Shown: positions 25,918-34,988, counted from the stretch's first letter. The stretch: 64,000 bases of DNA from JACJYE01 sp964432875 (GCA_964432875.1 CAYSPJ010000009.1:1-64000); one strand, 5' to 3'. Numbers and translations: made by a program. The notes: generated by a model not told the origin, from the letters alone.

Positions 25918-26916
25918 ATGATTAGTATCCTCATGCCTGTATACAACAGCCAAGCTCACCTGTCTGCTTGCCTGGATTCTATCCTGGCACAGACCGAAAC
26001 AGATTGGGAGCTATTGGTAGTGGATGATTACTCGACGGATGATAGCCCGGCTATCCTGCAACGCTATGCCCGCCAGGATAGCCGTATCAGAGCCTTGGCT
26101 AATACTGGGGCCAAGGGCATACTGCCAGCCTTACGCCAGGCCCTGAAGCACAGCCGGGGCCAGTATATTAGCCGCATGGACGCTGACGACCTGATGCCAG
26201 CCGAAAAGCTGCGGCTGTTGCGAGAGCTGCTGCAAACGCACGGGCCTGGCTGGGTAGCCACTGGAAAAGTCCGTTATTTTTCTGACGAGGACCTGGGCGA
26301 GGGCTACCGCCGTTACGAAGTATGGCTGAACCAACTCATGGACAACGGCCGCCATTACGAAGAAATCTACCGCGAGTGCGTACTGCCCTCCCCTGCCTGG
26401 ATAGCCCGGCGGGAAGATTTGGAAAAGTGCGGGGCTTTCCAGCCGGATACTTACCCCGAGGACTACGACCTCTGCTTCCGTTTCTACCAGCATGGCATCA
26501 GCATCGCTGCCTGCCCGGAAACCGTCCATTTTTGGCGTGATCATCCCGAGCGCTCATCCCGCACCTCGCTGGTATATTCCGATCATACCTTCATGGCGCT
26601 TAAGCTACACTATTTCCTGGAGGTCGATCGGCAGCCAGAACGGCCCCTGGTGCTGTGGGGGGCAGGCCGCAAGGGCAAAGATGCTGCCCGGCGCCTGCAA
26701 GAAGCGGGTATCCCTTTCCATTGGGTGTGCGATACACCTTCCAAAATCGGGAAGGAAATCTACGCGACCCGGCTCCAATCTTTTGAGTCGATCCCCCTTT
26801 TGCCCAATGCGCAAGTGCTGGTACTGGTGGCATCCCCAGCAGCCCAATCAGAAATCAGGGGTCTTTTGGCAAGCTGGGGTTTGCAGCCAGGCGCAGACTA
26901 TTTCTTTTTTTGTTAA
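25918..26916 (+). CDS. Glycosyltransferase family 2 with C-terminal nucleotide-binding-like domain
   Basis: The 332-residue protein has an N-terminal GT-A domain (about 1-225) with MPVYNSQAHL, VVDDYSTDDSP and the metal-binding SRMDADD motif. It has no membrane helices. The last 95 residues begin at LVLWGAGRKGKDAARRL, a glycine-rich Rossmann-type turn (GAGRKG), and look like the sugar- or nucleotide-binding tails found on some GT2 enzymes. It probably adds a sugar to a cell-surface glycan. The next gene starts 9 nt later, so the two share a transcript. Confidence 0.85.
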   Translation: MISILMPVYNSQAHLSACLDSILAQTETDWELLVVDDYSTDDSPAILQRYARQDSRIRALANTGAKGILPALRQALKHSRGQYISRMDADDLMPAEKLRLLRELLQTHGPGWVATGKVRYFSDEDLGEGYRRYEVWLNQLMDNGRHYEEIYRECVLPSPAWIARREDLEKCGAFQPDTYPEDYDLCFRFYQHGISIAACPETVHFWRDHPERSSRTSLVYSDHTFMALKLHYFLEVDRQPERPLVLWGAGRKGKDAARRLQEAGIPFHWVCDTPSKIGKEIYATRLQSFESIPLLPNAQVLVLVASPAAQSEIRGLLASWGLQPGADYFFFC

Positions 26917-26925
26917 AATTGCGAC

Positions 26926-28440
26926 ATGATTTGGGAAGAACTCTCCAGGATAGCGCTCATCGGCACGGAAAGAGCCAGGCTCTCGGCGCATACGCTGGCC
27001 GCTCTTGCCAGCTTGGGCACCAACGTGGAAGAAGGTGACGCCCGGGCTCTATTGGAAGGAGCGGCCATCTACCACCCACTGCGGCAGGCGGGCTTCCCGC
27101 TCTTGCGCTACGAAGGCCCAGCCGGGGCTCCGTCGCCTTCGACCGAGGCGGGCAAGCCCTTGAGCATTGCCGCCGCTCAGCACCTGCGCCTCATCTTGGA
27201 GGGGACTTTTCTTCAGGCTCTGCCAGAGTATCTTGCGCTGCGGCGACAACAACAGCAGCACCTCCCGCCAGAGCACCTTCCGCCCTTATTCCGCCTGGCG
27301 CTCAAGCACCCTGCGCTATGGGAGCAATTGAGGCCAACCATCGGCCCTGCTGGCTACTGGCTGCTGCGCCAAAACCCGGAATGGCAAGCACTATCCGAAA
27401 ACCCTGACCTGGAAGCTTGGCCGGATGCTTCTGCACTGGAGAGGCAAGCCATGCTGCGCTACCTGCGCCGTACCCAACCCGAACAGGCTACTGCGCTGCT
27501 GCTGCCGGGCTGGGAGGAGACCAGCCCGGGCGACAAACAAGCGCTGCTGCGCCTCCTGCAAATAGGTCTGGGCCAATACGACGAGCCCTTCCTGGAAGCC
27601 TGCCTGGACGATCGCCGCAAGGAGGTACGACTTGCGGCGGCGGCGCTGCTTAGCTGCTTGCCGTCTTCTGCCCTGGCTCAGCGCTTGTTTGCTCATGCCC
27701 AAACGCTACTGGATTTGAAGAGCAAGGGCACACTGCTGTTGCATTACCCCCAGGCGTTGAGCGATAGCCTCAAGCGCGATGGCATCGGGGCAGGTGGCAA
27801 AAACAAATTCCCTGGCAACCAGCCAGCAGCTTGGGCCTTTGAAATCCTGGCCCAAATCCCTCCCAAGCGTTGGGAGGAGCACTTCGGGCTGCCTACCCTG
27901 GAAAGCCTACGCCTGCTGGCCGCCAGCAAGGATAAAGATTTATTGGTCGAAGCGGCTGCTCAGGCGGCACTCCTGCATCAAGACCATCGTTGGATAGAGG
28001 CAATCCTTCGCTTTTGGTGGCGCACCAACGGCGAGCAGGCCTGGAAAAGCCCCACTGGCAAGCTCCTGATCCGCCAGCTTCCCGGCCCGGCTTTCAATGA
28101 ATTGGCCCTGCAGCAACTTCAGCAGCAGCCTGGGCCGATAGAGGAGAAGAGCCTGCTTTTCCTCCTCCTTAGCCAGGGCATCGCCCCATGGGAAAATAAG
28201 CTGGCCCTGCTCTTCCTCAAGGGCTTTCTGGATTGGATGTCTGCCACCCGCTCTTTCCACTGGAACCTCTGGCACTATAAACACATCATGGAATCCGCCG
28301 CCTACAAAATCAACCCCCAGCTACTGGAGGGCCTGCGCTCCAGCTGGCCAACACGCTCGCCAGTTTGGCCCCATTGGGAAAAGGAAGTGGAAAAATTCCA
28401 GCGGGCCTTAGCTTTCCGGCAGGAGATGCTGGCTGGCTGA
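26926..28440 (+). CDS. DUF5691-type protein of a MoxR-associated cluster
   Basis: The 504-residue soluble protein is Leu/Ala/Gln-rich and mostly alpha-helical, with HEAT-like stretches such as DDRRKEVRLAAAALL near 225-240. I assign DUF5691 from its overall character and its position directly before a MoxR ATPase. In many bacteria these are encoded with a SWIM zinc-finger protein, a DUF5682 protein and a vWA protein. Only the ATPase is found here. The function is unknown; the clusters are often discussed as protein-maturation or conflict systems. Confidence 0.6.
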   Translation: MIWEELSRIALIGTERARLSAHTLAALASLGTNVEEGDARALLEGAAIYHPLRQAGFPLLRYEGPAGAPSPSTEAGKPLSIAAAQHLRLILEGTFLQALPEYLALRRQQQQHLPPEHLPPLFRLALKHPALWEQLRPTIGPAGYWLLRQNPEWQALSENPDLEAWPDASALERQAMLRYLRRTQPEQATALLLPGWEETSPGDKQALLRLLQIGLGQYDEPFLEACLDDRRKEVRLAAAALLSCLPSSALAQRLFAHAQTLLDLKSKGTLLLHYPQALSDSLKRDGIGAGGKNKFPGNQPAAWAFEILAQIPPKRWEEHFGLPTLESLRLLAASKDKDLLVEAAAQAALLHQDHRWIEAILRFWWRTNGEQAWKSPTGKLLIRQLPGPAFNELALQQLQQQPGPIEEKSLLFLLLSQGIAPWENKLALLFLKGFLDWMSATRSFHWNLWHYKHIMESAAYKINPQLLEGLRSSWPTRSPVWPHWEKEVEKFQRALAFRQEMLAG

Positions 28441-28508
28441 GCGCAGATTTTCTCATGCGGTGAAATTGAAAAACGAGCCCTACCTTTACCTTCCAAAAGG
28501 ACAAACCT

Positions 28509-29597
28509 ATGCCAAGCGCCAATCAAGTACTCCGCCCCCATGCCGAAGAGGTCTATGCCGAAGAGCTGCAAGCCCTGGCTGATACGGACGAGCACCCTCG
28601 GCCGAATAACTGGAAGCTATCGCCCTGGGCGGTAGCTACTTATATCTTGGGGGGCACATTGAAAAACGGCAGGGAAATCGAGCCCAAATATTACGGTAGC
28701 CGCCGCCTGATCGAGGTAGCGGTGGCCACCTTGGCCACCGATCGGGCGCTGCTGCTGGTGGGCATACCCGGCACGGCGAAAACCTGGGTATCCGAGCACC
28801 TGGCTGCTGCTATTTCAGGCGATTCCACCCTGCTGGTGCAGGGCACGGCAGGCATGAGCGAAGAGACGCTACGCTACGGCTGGAACTACGCCCGCCTACT
28901 GGCTGAAGGCCCTTCCGAAAACGCGCTAACCCCCAGCCCGGTGATGCAGGCTATGCGCTACGGCAAAATCGCCAGGATAGAGGAGCTGACCCGCATCCCT
29001 TCCGACATACAGGATGCGCTCATCACCACCCTCTCGGAAAAAACACTGCCAGTACCAGAGCTCGGCATGGAGGTACAAGCCATTCAAGGCTTCAATATCA
29101 TCGCTACGGCCAACGACCGCGACCGCGGCATTAACGAATTGTCTAGCGCTTTGCGCCGCCGCTTCAATACCATCGTGATGCCGCTACCGGCCAGCCTGGA
29201 GGAAGAAGTGGCCATCGTCAGCAAGCGCGTCGCTCAAATCGGGCAGGCCTTGGAGCTGCCGCCCCAGGCAGCGCCTATCGAAGACATCCGCAGGCTGGTG
29301 ACCATTTTCCGGGAATTGCGCAGCGGCCAGACCGAAGACGGCCGCCGCAAGCTGAAACCGCCCAGCAGTACGCTCAGCCCCGCAGAAGCCATCTCCGTCA
29401 TCAATAGTGGGCAAGCGCTGGCCGTGCATTTCGGCGACGGGAAAATCAACGCCCGCGATATGGCCGGCAGCCTGCTGGGCGCTATCGTCAAAGACCCCGT
29501 GCAAGATAAAATAGCTTGGGAGGAATATCTCGAAACCGTGGCTCGTGAACGAGAAGGCTGGAAAGACATCTACGAGGCTAGCCGGGACTTGCTGTAG
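28509..29597 (+). CDS. MoxR-type AAA+ ATPase (DUF5691-associated)
   Basis: The 362-residue ATPase has Walker A GIPGTAKT at 85-92, a Walker B/arginine-rich region around IARIEELTRIP, and the sensor segment FNIIATANDRDRGINELSSALRRRF-type. It differs clearly from the Bat-operon MoxR and belongs to the branch usually encoded with DUF5691 proteins. It follows that gene by 68 nt. A weak TACCTTTA box lies at 28481-28488. The vWA partner normally encoded downstream is missing; a palindromic element begins 5 nt after the stop codon. Confidence 0.85.
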   Translation: MPSANQVLRPHAEEVYAEELQALADTDEHPRPNNWKLSPWAVATYILGGTLKNGREIEPKYYGSRRLIEVAVATLATDRALLLVGIPGTAKTWVSEHLAAAISGDSTLLVQGTAGMSEETLRYGWNYARLLAEGPSENALTPSPVMQAMRYGKIARIEELTRIPSDIQDALITTLSEKTLPVPELGMEVQAIQGFNIIATANDRDRGINELSSALRRRFNTIVMPLPASLEEEVAIVSKRVAQIGQALELPPQAAPIEDIRRLVTIFRELRSGQTEDGRRKLKPPSSTLSPAEAISVINSGQALAVHFGDGKINARDMAGSLLGAIVKDPVQDKIAWEEYLETVAREREGWKDIYEASRDLL

Positions 29598-29601
29598 AAC
29601 C

Positions 29602-29768
29602 CTAGTGCCCCATGAACGAAATTCTTGACAGCCCAAGCCTTGCCCTTTCAGCGCCATGCTGCGTTGCTTATCGGTCGCGTAGCTTTGGCTATGCTCCCTC
29701 TTCCCGCCTTGCCTGACGGTGAAATGGCGGCGGCTTAACTATCAACAACTTCGTCCATGGGGCACTAG
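29602..29768. mobile_element. MITE-like imperfect palindrome
   Basis: The 167-bp non-coding element has terminal inverted repeats: 29602-29629 matches the reverse complement of 29741-29768 at 24 of 28 positions. Similarity continues inward for about 25 more bases. Both ends read CTAG, which could be a 4-bp target duplication. There is no open frame of note. A segment resembling its core (AGCATAGCC, then CTACG) also occurs at 43281-43299. Confidence 0.6.
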
Positions 29769-29812
29769 CTCTTTTGAATTATTGAAACCCGGCCCTATTC
29801 GATAATAATCCG

Positions 29813-29820
29813 TACCTTTG
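29813..29820 (+). promoter_or_regulatory. -7 box of radical SAM gene
   Basis: TACCTTTG matches TAnnTTTG and lies 24 nt before the ATG at 29845. No -33 box at the right distance. Confidence 0.45.
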
Positions 29821-29844
29821 CCCTCCAAATCAGGACATTTTCAC

Positions 29845-31143
29845 ATGGCATTACCACAATCTCCCTACGTCCTTTACTCCGATGGTGAAGGCAATGTCTT
29901 TGAAGACACCTCGCTTTACGCCTTGGGGCGCAGCGGCTACTACGCTACGCCCATCCCAGCGGAAGAGTGGATTGAACTGCCGGAAGGCGGCAGCCTGTAT
30001 GAGCTGCCCAACCGCTTTGCTACCGGCATCGATGTCGAGACTGGCGAGCTGCGCCTGTGCGAAGAGGGCTGGGCCGTGGCGGCTTTCATCCCCCCTGCCT
30101 ACACCGGCCTATACCTGGCTTCTTATGTAAACCAGCCGGAAGCTCCTATCCTGCCCCTCTTCTGTTATACCGCAGCGGGTTGGCTCGATGGGCGGTTTTA
30201 CGTGCCGGCCGTACGCATCGAACCGGACATCCGGCAGGAGTGTAGCGGTTTTGATCAACAGGCGGTGGAGAGAGGCGTAGAGGAACTCCGCCAGGCTTAT
30301 CCCCAAAACCGCATCGTAGAACATCTGGCCAGCAATTGTGCCCTGACTTACCACTGCCCCGCTGCTCGCAACTACTTTATGGGCCGCTGGGAATGCCCTG
30401 TGCCCAGCTCGCCAGCCTGCAACTCCAACTGCCTGGGTTGCATCTCTCTGCAGCCGGAAGAAGAAACCATCGTCTCTAGCCACGACCGCCTCAACTTCAA
30501 GCCTCTGGCAGCAGAAATCGTGGAATACACCGTGCCCCACCTGGAAACGGCCCCTTTCCCCATTATCAGCTTTGGGCAAGGCTGCGAGGGCGAACCCTTG
30601 TTGATGTGGGAAACGATACGCGAGGCGATTGTGCAAATCCGCAAGTTCACCTCCAAAGGCAGCATCAATATCAATACTAACGGCAGCAAACCCGATGCCG
30701 TGGAGGCACTCTGCCAGGCTGGGTTGAACAGCATCCGCGTGAGTACTAACTCTACTCAGGATTGGCTCTACACAGCTTATTACCGCCCCAATAACTATGT
30801 GTTTGAAGATATCCTGGAAAGCATCCGCATCGTGAACCGCCATGGGGGGTGGACCAGCATCAACTACTTCGTGTTCCCCGGCTTGACCGATAGCGAAGAG
30901 GAGTACCAGGCTCTGCGCAAATTTATCCGCAGCACCGGCCTAAAGATGATCCAGTGGCGCAATTTCAATATTGACCCCGACTGGTATCTGGAAAGGGTCG
31001 GGGTAGAAGACACCGCCGAGGCGATGGGGGTGCGCGAGCTGATGCGCCGCATCCGCGAGGAGTTCCCCGAGCTGAGACACGGCTACTTCAACCCGCCCAT
31101 GGAGCGCATCAAAGGCAATTACGAACTGGATTTTGCCCACTAA
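29845..31143 (+). CDS. Radical SAM protein with long N-terminal domain
   Basis: The product of 432 residues begins at ATG 29845 (MALPQSPYVL); the frame opens 9 codons earlier but without a better start. The first 190 residues form a separate domain. The radical SAM cluster motif is CNSNCLGC with Cys192, Cys196 and Cys199. The SFGQGCEGEPL segment gives the SAM-contacting GE-type motif, and INTNGSKPDAV is typical of the barrel. It should cleave SAM to a 5'-deoxyadenosyl radical. The substrate is unknown; nothing suggests a cofactor or peptide target nearby. The next gene overlaps its end by 11 nt. Confidence 0.85.
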   Translation: MALPQSPYVLYSDGEGNVFEDTSLYALGRSGYYATPIPAEEWIELPEGGSLYELPNRFATGIDVETGELRLCEEGWAVAAFIPPAYTGLYLASYVNQPEAPILPLFCYTAAGWLDGRFYVPAVRIEPDIRQECSGFDQQAVERGVEELRQAYPQNRIVEHLASNCALTYHCPAARNYFMGRWECPVPSSPACNSNCLGCISLQPEEETIVSSHDRLNFKPLAAEIVEYTVPHLETAPFPIISFGQGCEGEPLLMWETIREAIVQIRKFTSKGSININTNGSKPDAVEALCQAGLNSIRVSTNSTQDWLYTAYYRPNNYVFEDILESIRIVNRHGGWTSINYFVFPGLTDSEEEYQALRKFIRSTGLKMIQWRNFNIDPDWYLERVGVEDTAEAMGVRELMRRIREEFPELRHGYFNPPMERIKGNYELDFAH

Positions 31144-31780
31144 ATCCGCTGCCTTGGATATCCCCGTCCTCAGAGAAACAACCCATTGGCTGGCAATCGA
31201 CAAGCCCGCAGGCTTGATCACGGAGCGCAACCCCTGGGAGGCTTCTGCCGAATCCATCGTATTTGAGCACTTGCACCGCGGCCGCCGCCCGCCCTTCCTG
31301 GGCATCGTGCATCGCCTGGACCGGGTGACTTCTGGCGTCTTGCTGATGGCCAAGAAGCCGAGCGCCTTGAAAGCGCTCAACCGCCAGTTTGCCGAAAGGC
31401 GGGTACGGAAAACCTACCTGGCTGTAGTCGAGCAGGCCCCGGCAGAGCAAGAAGGGGAATTAATCCACTGGCTGTTAAAAAGCCAGCAGGAGAAGCGGGC
31501 GCTGGTTTATGAGCAGGAGCAGCCGGGCAGCGTGCGCTGCAGCCTGCGTTATCGCCTGCTGGAAGATAATTTGCTGGAAGTGCAACCGGCGACCGGCAAG
31601 TTCCACCAAATCCGCGCCCAGTTGGCTGCCATCGGCTGCCCCATCATCGGAGACCAAACCTATGGCGCCAGCCAAGCATACCTCCCTAATGCCATCATGC
31701 TACACGCCTGGAAGTTGGAATTCACAGACCCCCAGAGCGAAGAATCCATCTGCCTGGAAGCACCGCTGCCATGGAGGTGA
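31133..31780 (+). CDS. RluA-family RNA pseudouridine synthase
   Basis: The 215-residue enzyme isomerises uridine in rRNA or tRNA. The catalytic motif HRLDRVTSG carries the expected Asp (about residue 63), and the family's IDKPAGL and FHQIRAQLA motifs flank it. It has no S4 domain, which fits the RluA/TruC-like short forms. No ATG is available; the start is TTG, either 31133 (overlapping the radical SAM gene by 11 nt) or 31154. The overlap suggests coupling to the preceding gene. Confidence 0.88.
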   Translation: MPTKSAALDIPVLRETTHWLAIDKPAGLITERNPWEASAESIVFEHLHRGRRPPFLGIVHRLDRVTSGVLLMAKKPSALKALNRQFAERRVRKTYLAVVEQAPAEQEGELIHWLLKSQQEKRALVYEQEQPGSVRCSLRYRLLEDNLLEVQPATGKFHQIRAQLAAIGCPIIGDQTYGASQAYLPNAIMLHAWKLEFTDPQSEESICLEAPLPWR

Positions 31781-32920
31781 TCAGCCCTCGTAGTAGATCC
31801 GATAAATCGCATCGGCAAAATCATCGGAGACGAGGATGGAGCCATCGGGCAGGAGCTGAATGTCAACCGGGCGGCCCCAGACTTCGCCTTTTTCCAGCCA
31901 GCCCTGAGCAAAAGGCTCGTAGCTAACCGCTTGGTTGCCTTCTAGCTTGACCAACATCAGCCGGTAGCCAATTTTTTCGCTGCGGTTCCAGGAGCCGTGC
32001 TCAGCGATGATGAGGTGGCCGCGGTAATCAACGGGGAATTGCTGCCCAGTATAAAAGCGCAGGCCAAGCGGGGCTACATGGGGCCCGAGCACCTGGGCTG
32101 GAGCGGTAAATTCATCGCAAGAACGCATGCTGCCAAACTTGGGGTCGGGCAAATCGCCCTGATGGCAATAGGGATAGCCGAAGTGCATGCCGTCTTTCGG
32201 CGCGTAGTTGAGCTCACAGCCCGGCTCATCGTCGCCCATCATGTCGCGCCCGTTGTCCGTAAACCATAACTCGCCGGTTTGCGGGTGCCAGGTGAAGCCT
32301 ACGGTGTTGCGCACCCCATGCTGCACGATTTCCATGCCGGTACCATCCGGGTTGAGGCGGGTGATAGAGGCGTAAATCTCATTTTCTGATTCGCAGATAT
32401 TGCAGGGCGCGCCTACGGGCACGTAGAGCTTGCCATCGGGGCCGAAGGCAATAAACTTCCAGCCGTGATGGGTTTCGGTGGGGTATTGGTCGTAAACCAC
32501 GATGGGCTCGGGCGGGTTGGCCAGGTTGGCTTCGATATTCTCGTACTTCAGTATCCGGTTGACTTCCGCCACATACAGGTCGCCATCGCGGAAAGCTACG
32601 CCATTGGGCATCTTCAAACCTTTGGCCAAGGTATAGACCACATCGGCGCTGAAATCGCCGCTGGTATCCCTCAGGGCATAGACATTGCCTTCCGAACGGG
32701 TGCCGACAAATAGAGTGCCATTAGGCGACAACGCCATCGAGCGGGCATTTTTGATGCCCTCCGCGAAGACTTCGATTTTGAAGCCTTCCGGCAATTTTAT
32801 TTTTTCCAACGGCAGATTAGAAGATTTGAATATTTTCACCGGAGGGTTGACTCTGCCGCAGCTAGACAGCGCGGCGATGAGGATCAGGGCGAGTAATTTC
32901 ATGCGCATGATATTTTTCAT
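31781..32920 (-). CDS. PQQ-dependent sugar (sorbosone-type) dehydrogenase lipoprotein
   Basis: The product of 379 residues begins at ATG 32920 (MKNIMRMKLL; ATG 32902 is an alternative). It has a lipoprotein signal with the lipobox LSSCG. The body is a six-bladed propeller of the GDH/sorbosone dehydrogenase family, with repeats such as LPEGFKIEVFAEGIKNARSMAL, DGKLYVPVGAPCNIC and RNTVGFTWHPQTGELWFTDNGRD-type blades. Members oxidise sugars or aldoses in the periplasm using PQQ. PQQ synthesis genes are not in the window. It ends 1 nt from the convergent pseudouridine synthase. Confidence 0.82.
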   Translation of the reverse strand: MKNIMRMKLLALILIAALSSCGRVNPPVKIFKSSNLPLEKIKLPEGFKIEVFAEGIKNARSMALSPNGTLFVGTRSEGNVYALRDTSGDFSADVVYTLAKGLKMPNGVAFRDGDLYVAEVNRILKYENIEANLANPPEPIVVYDQYPTETHHGWKFIAFGPDGKLYVPVGAPCNICESENEIYASITRLNPDGTGMEIVQHGVRNTVGFTWHPQTGELWFTDNGRDMMGDDEPGCELNYAPKDGMHFGYPYCHQGDLPDPKFGSMRSCDEFTAPAQVLGPHVAPLGLRFYTGQQFPVDYRGHLIIAEHGSWNRSEKIGYRLMLVKLEGNQAVSYEPFAQGWLEKGEVWGRPVDIQLLPDGSILVSDDFADAIYRIYYEG

Positions 32921-32955
32921 TTGCAAACAATCATCCCATACAAATGGTTGCTCCC

Positions 32956-34296
32956 TCAAGCCACTGGTGCCGCCTTATGCCGACGGGTCAGGCGCAGAAA
33001 ACGCAGCGACAGGAGGATAGCGCTGGCACTCAGGCCCAACACGAAGCCCATCCAGATGCCTGCTACTTCCATGCCCGCTTTAAACGCCAGCCAATAGCCC
33101 GCCGGGATGCCTACCCCCCAGTATGCCAGGGCCACCAGTAAGGTGGGGACCCGCACATCCTGGATGCCGCGCAGCAAGCCCACGCCTACGGCCTGTACCG
33201 AATCGGAAATCTGGAAGACTGCCGCCAGCAGCAACAAAGTGGATGCAAAGGCCAATACAGGGGCTTCATCATTAAACAGCAGGGGGAGATGATGCCGCCC
33301 CAGGATGAAAAGGATGGCGCAAAACGTGCCGTAAGCCCCCGCCATGATGAGGGTCGTTTTCCCGATGTGGTAAGCGCTGGTCAAATCCTTCTTCCCGTAG
33401 GCGTAGGCCACGCGGATACTGCCTGCCACGCTGATACCCAACGACACCATAAAGGTGATGGAGGCCAACCCCAGCGCTATCTGATGTGCGGCCTGCTGGA
33501 TATAGCCCAGCCAGCCGGCCATGATGCCGGAAACTGCAAAAGAGGCCGACTCCATACCATACTGCATGGCCGAAGGTATGCCAATACGGATGACATCGCG
33601 CAGCCGGCTGGCACGGAATTGCAGCTGCTCCCGCAGGTTTTGCCGATAAGGCGCAAAGCCTTTACCTTTTATAATGAGCACTGCTATGGCAATCATAATC
33701 AGGATGCGCGCAACGAGGGTCCCGATGCCTGCCCCTTCCAGCTCTAAGCGGGGGGCACCCCACTTCCCAAAGATGAACATATAATTTAAAACCACATTGA
33801 TGGGGATTGAGGCTAAGGCGATATACATCGGTGCCCGCGTCTTGCCCAGGCCGTCGGCAAACTGCTTCATGCCGATAAAGAGCACCATGGGCACCATGCC
33901 CCAAGCCATCCAGATGAGGTAGGCTTCCGACAATTCCGCCACGATCAGGTCTTGCCCCATGTGATAGACCAACCCCACCCCTAAATGGATGGCGATGGCC
34001 ATCGCCAAAGCGACAAAGCCGATAATCCACAGCCCGTTGTAGAGGATGCGCAGGGGTTTGTCTTTGTCGCCCTCGCCCATGGCATTCGCCACCAGAGGCG
34101 AGATCGCCATCGTCAGCCCAATGCCCAGGATGAGGGGGATCGAGATGATGTTGTTGACAAACGAAGCCGCCGCCAATTGGCTGCTATGGATGGCACCTAC
34201 CATAGCGCTGTCAATGATGCCCAGCACCATTTGAGTCAGGTTGCCCAAGATAATCGGCCAGCCCAGGCGGAGGGTATGTTTTACTTCTTGCAACAT
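32956..34296 (-). CDS. MATE-family multidrug efflux transporter (NorM-like)
   Basis: The 446-residue antiporter has twelve predicted helices arranged as two pseudo-repeats. It begins MLQEVKHTLRLGWPI and contains the conserved MVGAIHSSQLAAAS and ISVAGSIRVAYAYG segments of NorM-type MATE proteins. It should export cationic drugs or metabolites using Na+ or H+. The start at 34296 is chosen because upstream codons in the open frame are not MATE-like. A TACTTTTG box lies at 34317-34324. The gene is divergent from the RNA-binding protein gene. Confidence 0.9.
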   Translation of the reverse strand: MLQEVKHTLRLGWPIILGNLTQMVLGIIDSAMVGAIHSSQLAAASFVNNIISIPLILGIGLTMAISPLVANAMGEGDKDKPLRILYNGLWIIGFVALAMAIAIHLGVGLVYHMGQDLIVAELSEAYLIWMAWGMVPMVLFIGMKQFADGLGKTRAPMYIALASIPINVVLNYMFIFGKWGAPRLELEGAGIGTLVARILIMIAIAVLIIKGKGFAPYRQNLREQLQFRASRLRDVIRIGIPSAMQYGMESASFAVSGIMAGWLGYIQQAAHQIALGLASITFMVSLGISVAGSIRVAYAYGKKDLTSAYHIGKTTLIMAGAYGTFCAILFILGRHHLPLLFNDEAPVLAFASTLLLLAAVFQISDSVQAVGVGLLRGIQDVRVPTLLVALAYWGVGIPAGYWLAFKAGMEVAGIWMGFVLGLSASAILLSLRFLRLTRRHKAAPVA

Positions 34297-34316
34297 GCGG
34301 AATGCGGATAAAACGG

Positions 34317-34324
34317 CAAAAGTA
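34317..34324 (-). promoter_or_regulatory. -7 box of MATE gene
   Basis: On the minus strand this reads TACTTTTG, matching TAnnTTTG, about 20 nt before the start. No clear -33 box. Confidence 0.4.
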
Positions 34325-34366
34325 GGCATATCAAACAGAAGTTTAGAAACTGTTTTTGGACGAGGG

Positions 34367-34397
34367 TTGCTTTTAATGATATAAATGCGTACCTTTG
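34367..34397 (+). promoter_or_regulatory. Promoter of RRM gene
   Basis: TTG (34367-34369), 20 nt, then TACCTTTG (34390-34397). The transcript would carry an untranslated leader of roughly 180 nt before the ATG at 34581, long enough for temperature- or protein-responsive control. Confidence 0.6.
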
Positions 34398-34580
34398 CAC
34401 CGTCAATCAATTATTAGTAGCTCTTGTGTTTTAATCCTGCCTTCTTAAGCAAGTGTTTAATTCCCCTCTGCTGGCATTAATTGTTTGAACGGGCTTTCGA
34501 CATTGAGCCTTGCCCTATTGTTATTGGGCATAGTACTTGCTGCCGGCGCCTGTCATTTTCTTATTTTTAAATTTTTTGTT

Positions 34581-34859
34581 ATGAACATTTTTGCAACCAA
34601 ACTCAGCTACGACACGACTAGCGAAGAACTGCAGGAAGTCTTCGAAGCTTACGGAGAAGTGTCTTCTGCTAAAGTAATCACAGACCGCGACACCGGCCGC
34701 TCAAAGGGCTATGGCTTCGTCGAAATGGACGACGACAGCGAAGCGAACGCTGCTATTGATGCGCTCAATGAAACAGAACTCGACGGAAGGACGATAATCG
34801 TTAAGGAGGCAAAACCTCGTGAGGAACGCCGCCCGGCTAAGAATTTCAGTCAGTGGTAA
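34581..34859 (+). CDS. RRM-domain RNA-binding protein
   Basis: The 92-residue protein is a single RRM. RNP2 is in NIFATKLSY (2-10) and RNP1 is KGYGFVEM at 42-49, so both RNA-contacting sets are intact. A short Arg/Lys-rich tail ends in NFSQW. It is cytoplasmic. Such small RRM proteins are abundant in Bacteroidota and are thought to replace Hfq-like global regulators. The start is preceded by a T-rich AATTTTTTGTT rather than a Shine-Dalgarno. A strong terminator separates it from rpsU. Confidence 0.93.
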   Translation: MNIFATKLSYDTTSEELQEVFEAYGEVSSAKVITDRDTGRSKGYGFVEMDDDSEANAAIDALNETELDGRTIIVKEAKPREERRPAKNFSQW

Positions 34860-34906
34860 AATCCTGATGGGAGGAAAGCGCCCGCGCTTTCTTCCTGCCA
34901 GAAAAC

Positions 34907-34969
34907 TGCGCTTGAGTTTGGGGCAGCTTAACACTTGTCGAGTTGCCCCAAACAAAGCGCAATTTTTTT
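34907..34969 (+). terminator. Intrinsic terminator between RRM gene and rpsU
   Basis: A nested stem: TGCGCTT (34907-34913) pairs with 34955-34961, and GTTTGGGGCA (34916-34925) pairs perfectly with 34944-34953. A T7 run follows at 34963-34969. An imperfect hairpin also lies just before it at about 34872-34896. Confidence 0.75.
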
Positions 34970-34988
34970 CAGACAAACAATTTTTGTT

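Noticed and set aside
30109..30843. 244-codon minus-strand open frame inside the radical SAM gene
   Set aside because: Shadow of the radical SAM frame, which has conserved cluster cysteines.
34485..34580. 32-codon N-terminal extension of the RRM protein
   Set aside because: It starts at TTG and adds a hydrophobic stretch that does not fit a cytoplasmic RNA-binding protein; ATG 34581 gives the standard RRM start.
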